Source: Trifolium pratense (lineage: Eukaryota > Streptophyta > Magnoliopsida > Fabales > Fabaceae). From it: 64,000 nt of DNA. The position numbers and the translations under genes are program-made. This document shows positions 55,830 through 64,000 of the stretch, piece after piece; within the stretch, counting starts at the first letter, position 1, and each line of letters opens with the position of its first letter. The DNA is taken from assembly GCF_020283565.1 (NCBI RefSeq), contig NC_060060.1:5828001-5892000 (forward strand), given 5' to 3'. The notes beneath the pieces were generated by a model. The model made no database searches, had not been told where the DNA came from, and was given only the letters and a program-made list of their open reading frames with translations.

Positions 55830-57240
55830 TTTCACAAATCATCACAAAACACTGTCACTGAGAGCTTCACTCTCGCCGCGACTGAACCACCGTTGGACCG
55901 TTCGCAACCGTCAACACCGTATTCGTACTTCGTCGTCACATTGAGGTAATGCATCATATCATTTCATGGCTTTTTTGTTTTAGAGAAATGAATAATGGTA
56001 CGACTAAAATCTCGACGAAAATTCATGATTTGATTTCTAAAAGCCCCTTTTTCAGTTCTTTCCGATTCATTGTTAGTGGCATGAGGCAGAACATTATTAA
56101 GGATATTTTTTATTTAGTTTTTTTTTTAAGGATTTGGTATCTTTTTGGTCCATAGGTCTGTATCTTTTTTTTCTGGGAGAGGCTGGTCAGAGATAACCTT
56201 ATTTATGTTGTTCGTCGAATTTAGCAGCGGAATTTTTCGTAGTAAAGCTGTTTTTTTTATTTATTTATCCCTAAATAGAGTGTACTTGATAGTGATACTA
56301 GGTTGTTTTTTAAGGTGTTTTGTTAATGTTACTGAATTTTCCACATGATTGCTTCCCTGATATCATTTTATATATACTATGCACATAGAAATTCATTTGT
56401 TTTTAATCGTTTTTTATAGACAAATGTTAGGGGAGGCGGAATCTGTTAGTTGTAGGCGTCGATTGAACCCTGTTACAACTTCAATTTTAATCCTTAATTT
56501 TGATGCTGAGTCTAGGGTTTTTCATTTATTTATCTACTTTGTTCTTTGTTGGATTGGAGCATTACTACGTGTCAGGAACTTATGACTTTTGGAAGGACTT
56601 TTAGGAGGCAATTCATAATTTCATTGTAAATAAATTCTTATAGGAGTCTTGAATCTATTAAAGATGTATCCACCATATTGAAAGTCTATGATCTGCTGAG
56701 TACAGTTTCCACGATTTTAAGGACAGTCACTACCGGCTTTATATCCCAAAAATTCTTATGCTTTTAGAAACAGTTATTTAGATTCTTTTATAAGTCCTAA
56801 AATGAATTTAATACGCCAAAGTCCGCTATAATTTCTGGATTGGCGGTAAGCAGGATTTGCTGGGAACTAATTCTACTTGTAGATATATAGTCATAGATGA
56901 TTGAATATGGGTGCAAATTTGGGGTAATCTTGTTAATTTTAACCTCTTTTTGATTATTCTAATGTTAGGTTTATCAATTCATTTTCATATCAAAATCAAT
57001 TCGTACAATTTGTTTTTCATATAGCTTTTATTGATTCACATGTACATGAAATCGTGAAATTTGAGCTATTTTTTATTATTCCGATGTTACATTCCTTTAA
57101 TTTCATATTGTACAGCTTTTCTTAATCTTAATTCATATGAAAAATGATATTTTGCAATATGTATTTATGCCTTTGAGCTGTTTTTAGCTGTTTTTTATTG
57201 ATAGATTTGTTTAATGACATGTACATAGGTTTGCTTCGCC
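55830..57240 (+). other. 5' leader and first intron of the uL3m gene
   Basis: A pyrimidine-rich leader (about 55830-55945) ends at ATTGAG|GTAATG (donor 55946), and the acceptor TGTACATAG ends at about 57228, 12 bases before the ATG at 57241. The 1.28 kb intron holds only spurious ORFs. Leader introns of this kind often boost expression in plant ribosomal-protein genes. Confidence 0.55.
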
Positions 57241-59669
57241 ATGTTGGCGTTTTCGAGAGGCGTGGTTTCTCGCCTTCGACATATCGCAGTGGTGCCGCCT
57301 CCGCCGCGATTTTTTTGTACTGATGTGGAGACTAAAATTATACGGACGATTGAAGCGAAACCTAGTGTAATGACACCAAATTCACGACGAACTGGTCTTA
57401 TAGCTGTAAAATGTGGAATGACTGCACTTTGGGATAAATGGGGTGCTAGAGTTCCAATATCTATTCTTTGGGTTGATGACAACATTGTCTCTCAGGTCAA
57501 AACACCCGAGAAGGAAGGCTTGTGTGCTGTCCAGGTGCGTTACACTTCATTCTCATGACCAAATTCAATGTTTATAATGAGTTATGAGTTATAAAGTGGA
57601 GTAATTCAGCTCAGAGTTACTCCCTGGAGTAACATAATCGGTTTTCTATAGTTCAATGTGTATCTACTATCTAATTATAGACATGTTTGATACTTTGTTT
57701 TAGTTAGATTGGTTGTGGACACAAGAAGGAGAAACACTTGACAAAGGCTGAAGTGGGTCATTTTAGGGCTCAAGGAGTTGACATGAAGAGGAAGCTTCAT
57801 GAGTTTCCAGTGACAGAGGATGCACTTCTTCCTGTTGGTACATCGCTCAATGTTCGCCATTTTGTACCCGGCCAGTATGTCGACATCACAGGAATCACTA
57901 GAGGAAAAGGTTTTCAGGTGTTTTTCTCTTTCCCACATACCACATACTTCTAATCACTTTTTTCTTTTAAATAACAATCTCTCTCTTACATTGCGTATTT
58001 GTTCCTGCATGTGTCTATATAATAATAGTTGAGTTGACTTCATGTCGTTGAGTTGTTCTTTCTTTGTTTGTTGACATGATTAATTATTATTTTGTCAAAG
58101 AATTTATTAAATGCATATTTGCAAGGGTCAGTTGGTTACATAAGTTATATTAGGGTCTTAAGGGTTTCCATCCACGCCCAATTGGTCAACAACAATACTA
58201 ATTTGCCACTCTCCAGAGTCCTGATGATACAATAATAAGTTGACAAATTCAAACATGTATTATATGCCATTGTTTATTTGTTCAATGGTTTTGTTTCATA
58301 ATTTATTTACTTCTGGACAATCATTGGTGTCCAATAATTTCAACTTTCATATTGCATGTCCAAGTTCAGGTAAAGGTGCAGCTTTATTCTTTTCTCTCGT
58401 TCCGTTTTACTTGACCTCTCTGGAAATTTGAATGACAAAATGTTTTTGCATGCTTTCTAGGGGGTGGTTTATTGTTTGTTTTTTCTGTTTCTTATTTTAT
58501 TTATATTTCATGCATGACTGCTGATATTTCTCTGTTTCATGTTGAATCCTTCCATAGAGTAAATCAAGCAATTACACGATACTACCATTCTTACAGATCT
58601 ATGTCTTTTCAGTTACATGAGTGTTAATTTAAATTATCCTTTCTGTTTCCAGGGTGTATTAAAGAGGCATGACTTTGAGGGAGGTTCAGCAAGCCATGGG
58701 AATTCGAAAGCACATAGAACCGGGGGTTCTACAGGAATGCTTGGAATTGGAAGGGTTGGATAGACTCCTCTAGATTAATATTCTTAATTAATACAGCTTT
58801 CTGTATTTGTGTATATCGAAAATATGTTAGATTTACTGTCTGTATAAGTTCATTTTCTTTACATTTATGTTTCTCACCGATAGTTGTTATGATAATATAT
58901 ATATTTTCCTCACTGTTCAGGTTATTAAAGGTAAAAAGATGCCTGGGAGAATGGGTGCGGACCAAAGAACAGTAAAAAATGTATGGGTCTACAAAGTCGA
59001 TCCAGCTAGAAATTTGATGTGGGTGAAAGGCCAGGTAGTTTGCTTATATATATTTATATATTTATTTATTATTCACATTAGTTTATGAAATTAGATCTAT
59101 GGGGAAGTTACTATCTTATATCACCACATACAAAAACCTAGTGATTAAACTCAAGTGATTAATGAACTTTAGTCAAGTACATATCAATTAGTAGTACCCA
59201 AGTTCAAATCATGGTTGGAACAATTCTTCACCAGATTTTACTTGCCTCTGGCCAAACTCCGGATTATCAATGTTCCTTTCCTTTGATAGTATAGAAGCTT
59301 GTATGTTTGTATGGACTAAGAAAATCTGTGTCATGAATTCGGGAGTAGTTATATCATGGAAGATATTAATGGTGGATCAGTAGCTGATCTGTATTTAATT
59401 TAGTAGCTCAATTATTCATTAACTGGCTAAAATATTTAGAAGCTCGGCTATATATCGGACTTCTTATTTCTCTTTGTATGATATGCACAACACAGGTCCC
59501 AGGAGCTACAGGGAACTTTGTTTTTATAAAAGATGCATTCTATAAAAAACCCGACACATCTATACTTCCTTTCCCAACTTACTTTGTGCCGGAAGATGAA
59601 GATACAGATGATATGAAACCTTTGGTTGCTGAACTCGGGGATGTCGATCCATTTATGGTTACCGATTAA
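57241..59669 (+). CDS. Mitochondrial ribosomal protein uL3m (297 aa, 5 coding exons)
   Basis: Component of the large subunit of mitochondrial ribosomes, near the peptidyl-transferase centre. Exons: 57241-57534, 57708-57917, 58653-58754, 58921-59034, 59496-59669; 894 nt in frame. The N terminus ([15 protein letters not shown], then FFCTD) is a basic amphipathic presequence with no acidic residue for over 25 aa, fitting mitochondrial import. Core L3 motifs are [20 protein letters not shown], the signature [24 protein letters not shown], and [16 protein letters not shown]. It ends [16 protein letters not shown], a tail beyond the bacterial L3 fold. Intron 3 has a weak donor (GTTGGA). The bacterial-type L3 sequence, without cytosolic L3 hallmarks, supports organellar use; plastid use is the less likely alternative. 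Confidence 0.93.
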
Positions 59670-60833
59670 CGAGCTGGTTCAGAAAATCAATTTTTTTCAT
59701 GCTACTAGGGTTTTCTTCATGTAATCAATGATGTTCTTTCATTTGAAAATATAGATGGCAAAAATGAGTATTTTGAGGTACCACCATCCAAGGATGATTT
59801 TTCAGTCCTTCACTGCTAAGTTCTAGGTTACTTGTGACATTCAACAATTCTGAATTAGGATTTGGTGAACTTGTTTGTTTTGAAATCCTACAAATAAGTG
59901 TTGTTGAAACATAGTGAATGGCTGATACTTTAATCTAATTGATTTTCCTCTTTTGGAGCCAATTTATTTGACACTGATCATGTAGTATCTTGATCAAAAA
60001 TTATTTCATTGAAATTATCTTTTCTGTACTGTTTTTGATAATTTTAAATGATTAATGTGTAGAATAGATTTCCAAGATTTTAGATGTGTCATCTGCTTAG
60101 TGGTGAAGTTATAGTAGATTAATTCTTGAGTACCTTCACTACCTTGCATGCTATGGACTATGGTTTGATGTATGCGAATAAGACATGAAGGCATCTTTTG
60201 TTGTTAATTATAGCTCAATTTCAGTAATAGGAAAGGTTGATGTGCTTCTACATTTAACATTTTGCAAATCATTTGTGAAGTAATTAATGGGCCAAAGTTA
60301 TAAAAACTTAAATGTTATTGAAAATGGGTACCAAAAATAAGTGGGTATAACAGGCTATAAAACAATAAGAGATTTACTTTTCTTACCCTACTCATTTTAT
60401 CGAACGTCTTAGGAATTTACCAAAATACTCTTGTCTGATACCTAAGTAGGGGACATCCCCGAAAACACCCTACCTTTATAACGTCTGCTACTTAGGTAGC
60501 GGACATTCCAAAAACACCCTACTTTTATAACGTCTGCAACTTAAATAGCGAAAGAGAAAAATGGGAAAGATGTAGGACGCGCGGGAAATCGTTATTTATT
60601 GTTTTACCAATAAACATGTCAATTTATAGACATGCGTGTCAATTTTTCCAAAAAAGTAAATAATCATTTCTTAATTATATAGTATATCTTTTATCATGTC
60701 CATTTATGTAAATAGTTTACATAAATGCAGAAATAAAAGGCAAACAATTTACCTTCATTGCTTCATGTATTCAAGCCTTCCAATATTTTAATTAATCACC
60801 AAGCATGGTGGACAAATCTTATTATTTTCCACT
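59670..60833. other. Intergenic, 3' of uL3m, no gene seen
   Basis: AT-rich. The short repeat ACGTCTGCTACTTA-type words near 60480 and 60530 (AACACCCTACTTTATAACGTCTGC, two copies) form a small local duplication. No gene or RNA. Confidence 0.5.
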
Positions 60834-61020
60834 TGGGATGGTATAGTGGTGTTGACTTGGGTCCTTAGAGTATGCTCCTCTTAAAGTCTCAGGTTCAATT
60901 CCCTCTGATGTCAATTGTGGTGGGTTAGTCATTACAGAGAAGAAAAAAAACCTGACTTTAAATGGGACCCCCACAAGTGGGCAGTGAAATTGGTCCCATC
61001 GGTAAAAATGGTTAAAAAAA
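60834..61020 (+). mobile_element. tRNA-derived SINE
   Basis: GGATGGTATAGTGGTGTTGA (box A) and TCAGGTTCAATTCCC (box B) about 35 bases apart are a good pol III promoter; a body with GGTGGGTTAGTCATTACAG and GTGGGCAGTGAAATTGG follows and an A-rich tail ends the copy. Confidence 0.8.
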
Positions 61021-61173
61021 ATGTTAACCAACCTAATAATTAGATATCATATTATTGCACAAAAAAGAATAAAAACTATAGTGTATACGCATAACAAATT
61101 AATTAGGCTAAAGTGATTAATTAATTTCAATAGATGGATTTGAGCTCAAACTCTAGATGAAACAATATTCTAT

Positions 61174-61346
61174 GGGTCATGCTAAACAGCGCCTCCAGAG
61201 CAATGGTTAAGGATACAAAAATAGAAATAAAAGCAAAAAATTTCAATAAAAAATATTGTTTTTAACACTTCAATGCACTATTTCCAATAATATTTTACCA
61301 TTTTTGTATTTTAACAATTGTTTCAGGGCACCGTTTAACATTTTAT
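61174..61346. mobile_element. MULE-type MITE, copy 4 (173 bp)
   Basis: Ends GGGTCATGCTAAACAGCGCC and CAGGGCACCGTTTAACATTT as in the family at 1289-2399. Flanking 9-mers ATATTCTAT and TTATTCTAT match at 8 of 9 positions. Confidence 0.75.
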
Positions 61347-62040
61347 TTATTCTATTATTGAAAAGTTAAATTATGTCTTTGTAATTTCTGGATGATATTT
61401 ACTAACAATTTAACTTAAAGTGCAAATATTTTATTTTTCTTCATGTGTGTCTTTTGTTTTATTATTTTATTAAACTGAACCGATTAGCATGTAAATAATA
61501 AAACAAATGATATTTACTAAAATTTAATTTTTTTTAACATAAGATGGATTATTTATAAATTAGCAGATAACCTAGCGGATTGGGAATAGGGTTCTAATAC
61601 CACTATTGGGCCGTTGATGGGGAGTCTCACTGGGTTGGATCGACACATTGAACTAAGAGCAACCATACAAGTAACTTTTAACATTACACTTTCACTCAAA
61701 ACCTTGCATTAGGTTTACGAGTCCTCCGAACTCATTTATTTGATTGATTGTCTCTCTATTAGCTCTTTGTTTGGTTGTTTCTCTCCTATTTATTCTTAAC
61801 ATATATGTCTTCGCACAGGTTCAATATTGCGATTTCGTAATTGTATGTGAGTTATCATTATATTTACCGACAAATAGTAAATATTAGTTATAAAAATTAT
61901 TGATATATCATTGTAAGTTTAGACAAGCTTAGCGTGAAATGCTCTTTGTCTATTGGTGAAAAATTTGAGTAACATGTTGGAGGTTCTGGTTTCGAACATT
62001 TAGTAAATAGAATAAAATTAGGCTTTATCATTTTTACGCT
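61347..62040. other. Intergenic upstream of the F-box gene
   Basis: AT-rich. A stretch around 61900-62010 resembles a degenerate SINE (GGTTCTGGTTTCGAAC) and another near 61570-61690 contains GGGTTCTAATACCACT, but neither is sure. Confidence 0.35.
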
Positions 62041-62089
62041 ATGTACACATGGCATGATCTCGTGAACTCTAATCTCCCACTCACTCACT

Positions 62090-62497
62090 GCTGCTTTCTC
62101 TTCTTCTCTGAATCATCACACAGAGAAGGAAAGTTAGGGTTCTCTCGGTTCCAGCTAAGATTGCAGGTAACAATATCACTTCTCATCATTTGTTTGTGTT
62201 TTGTTTTCTTTCTTTGTTCAAAGCATTTCTTCATGACATTATACAACTTTAGGGTTATTGTTCCATTAAAAAAAATTAAGGTTATTGTTCATGTATTTCA
62301 TATATTTTTCTATGTTTCCTGGGAATCTAAAATCATGTACATGTTTATATGAATGAAGGGATGCATAGTATTTAATTTGATAGCTATGTTTGATTATATG
62401 TTAGATCTACAATGAACTTCTTTTAATTTCTTCAGCTTAACCATATTCATCATTGCTTATTTGTTTCCTATGTTGTTTTGTTCATTTTAGAACATAA
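62090..62497 (+). other. 5' leader and leader intron of the F-box gene
   Basis: The leader ends GATTGCAG|GTAACA (donor 62167); the acceptor TTCATTTTAG ends at 62490, seven bases before the ATG at 62498. Only the exact transcript start is uncertain. Confidence 0.5.
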
Positions 62498-64000
62498 ATG
62501 GAGGAGCTTGAGGAAGATCGGTTATCAAGTCTGCCAAAAATAGTTCTTCATCGTATTCTATCAAGGTTGCCAGAGGAAGATGCTGCTAGGACAAGTGCTT
62601 TGTCCAAGGCTTGGTTAGACACATGGTATACTTTTCCCATTTTGTCTTTCACTGCTAGTAAATTCATGGAAATGTCTCCGGAACAACCAATGGAATATAT
62701 ACGTATGGAAGAGAGTGAAAGGATGAGAAAGACCTTAGGATTTTGTAATTATGTGAAAAGGAGTATCCTAAGGTTTCGTGACCAAAACTTGGCCATCAAA
62801 GAATTTAAGCTCAAAATGAACAGTTCCAACCTTCGTCGCATTTCAAAGGATGTTGATATTTGGTTGAAATTGGCTTGTGAATGTGGTGTTGAGGTAATAG
62901 AGTATAACCAAATGGTATCAGTAGGTTACATAGGTCCGCGCCGATACCATGTCTTGCCAATTTGTGTCATTGAAGCCAAATCAATTACGAAGTTGGTGTT
63001 AAAGGGGTATATAAAGATTGATCCAACATTCATGAATCATTCAATCAAGTTTACCTCATTGAGGGTATTGTCACTGCTGGATGTACTTTTGGGAGATCAA
63101 CATGCAATTAACCACCTCATTTCTTTTTGTCCACTGATAGAATCGATAACTTTGAGCTGTTGTGTGATTGGATCTGGTGATGGCACAAAGGAGAAGTTGA
63201 AGTCTTTGAGCATCAGTGGTCTACAAAAGCTCAAGAGTGTTGAAGCTATAGGAATACAAGATGTTTCTTTTAATGCCCCGAGTCTTGAAACTTTATGTTA
63301 TTCTCCTATTTATTTTTACGCACAATTAAAGATTGATTTTGATAGCTGCAGAAATTTGAAAGAGTTATCCATGTGGTCTATAACAAGTACTTTTTTTACA
63401 GACAAGTGGTTTCTTGAACAGTTTCCAAAATTCCCTTTTGTTGAGAGTTTGAAGTTAAGGTATTGCAAAATGTCTGAGAGAATTAATATTTCAAGTGTTC
63501 GACTTAAGGTGTTGGAGTTATCACATTGCTCTAACTTGAAGGAGGTTAATATTGATGCTCCAAATCTATTGTCATGTGAATATAGAGGTGATGGTGCTTC
63601 AGAACCTACTATATCTTTTTTGAGAAATTCTAGTCAACTGGAAGTCAATATTCATTTGAATCTTTGGCATCTGGATCTTTGCAACTTGTGGGAGTTCATG
63701 CAAAACATTAAACCTAACAATGTTTTGACATCACTATCTCTACGCATCCATTGTCCGTCAAATGTGGTGAGTATGAATTAGCTATTTGATTGGTTGATTT
63801 TGTTTGTATATAAATTTATTGATTTTTGTCTATACTTGCCGTGGATTGTGTAGGCTGCATTGGACACGGTTGCCTTGCAGATTTCATCCCTTCCACCAAG
63901 CATCAAACACTTGGATGTAGACTGTGTTTCTCAGAATATAGACTGTGTTTCTGAGAATAAACATTGGTTCTTGTCTGTTGTAAACATCTTACTTTCATGC
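62498..64000 (+). CDS. F-box/LRR protein, partial (3' end beyond window)
   Basis: Substrate adaptor for SCF ubiquitin ligases, in the large plant F-box/RNI-like (F-box/FBD/LRR) group. Exon 1 is 62498-63766 (423 codons); the donor GTGAGT follows and exon 2 starts at 63854 after TGTGTAG, staying open to the window end. Residues about 9-50 form the F-box (LPKIVLHRILSRLPEEDAAR and LSKAWLDTWYTFP). Leucine-rich repeats follow from about residue 165 (ITKLVLKGY, LRVLSLLDV, ESITLSCCV, LKSLSISGL, LETLCYS, VLELSHCSNLKEV). Exon 2 continues with HLDVDCVSQNIDCVSENKHW, two near copies of a short motif. No target is predictable. The leader (62090-62166) has an intron of its own (62167-62490). Likely functional as far as seen. 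Confidence 0.9.

Noticed and set aside
59136..59290. Possible SINE in uL3m intron 4
   Set aside because: Only a weak box B-like AAGTTCAAATCATGG; no tail or duplication visible.

Overview
The window is nuclear DNA of a flowering plant, very probably a temperate (galegoid) legume close to Medicago. Genes have many GT-AG introns, intergenic DNA is AT-rich and packed with MITEs, SINEs and LTR elements. The beta-carbonic anhydrase is pea-like in length and intron-rich, and an abundant MITE type rich in the word CTTAATTAAGCGCTTATAG is one I associate with Medicago. The species call is inference from memory of these families, not a search.

Layout. 1-6.4 kb: gene-poor, with a SINE, two Stowaway elements, a 1.7 kb mariner-like composite and three MULE-type MITEs of one family. 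6.4-19.2 kb: a three-level nest. A 382 bp foldback MITE was split by a 5'-truncated LINE, which was split by an intact 12.27 kb Ty3/gypsy Tat-type retrotransposon. That element has apparently identical 482 bp LTRs, a 1712-aa gag-pol, a tandem repeat block, and three antisense genes, one clearly spliced. 19.4-27.1 kb: AT-rich intergenic DNA with a Harbinger-like MITE, a Helitron 3' end, a SINE and a hairpin MITE.

27.6-33.7 kb: a 13-exon gene (+) for an uncharacterised 424-aa protein with beta-barrel character. 35.0-40.65 kb: an 8-exon gene (+) for the plastid thylakoid-lumen serine protease DEG1; most of its long introns carry MITEs. 41.3-42.5 kb: a TIR element. 43.2-44.9 kb: a 1.7 kb foldback element built of a CCGATTTT minisatellite, inserted just before an L-aspartate oxidase pseudogene (44.9-46.4 kb) that has a second MITE inside an exon. 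47.8-52.1 kb: a 9-exon plastid beta-carbonic anhydrase gene (-). 52.1-55.9 kb: intergenic with two adjacent SINEs. 55.9-59.7 kb: mitochondrial ribosomal protein uL3 (+, 5 coding exons, 5'UTR intron). 62.1-64.0 kb: an F-box/LRR gene (+) running off the window end.

The host genes form no pathway cluster: two are plastid proteins, one mitoribosomal, one probably outer-membrane and one a predicted ubiquitin-ligase adaptor. The part least explained by standard annotation is the antisense gene set of the Tat element: a two-exon 672-aa gene whose splice sites restore one continuous frame, plus two further antisense ORFs each preceded by a good TATA box.
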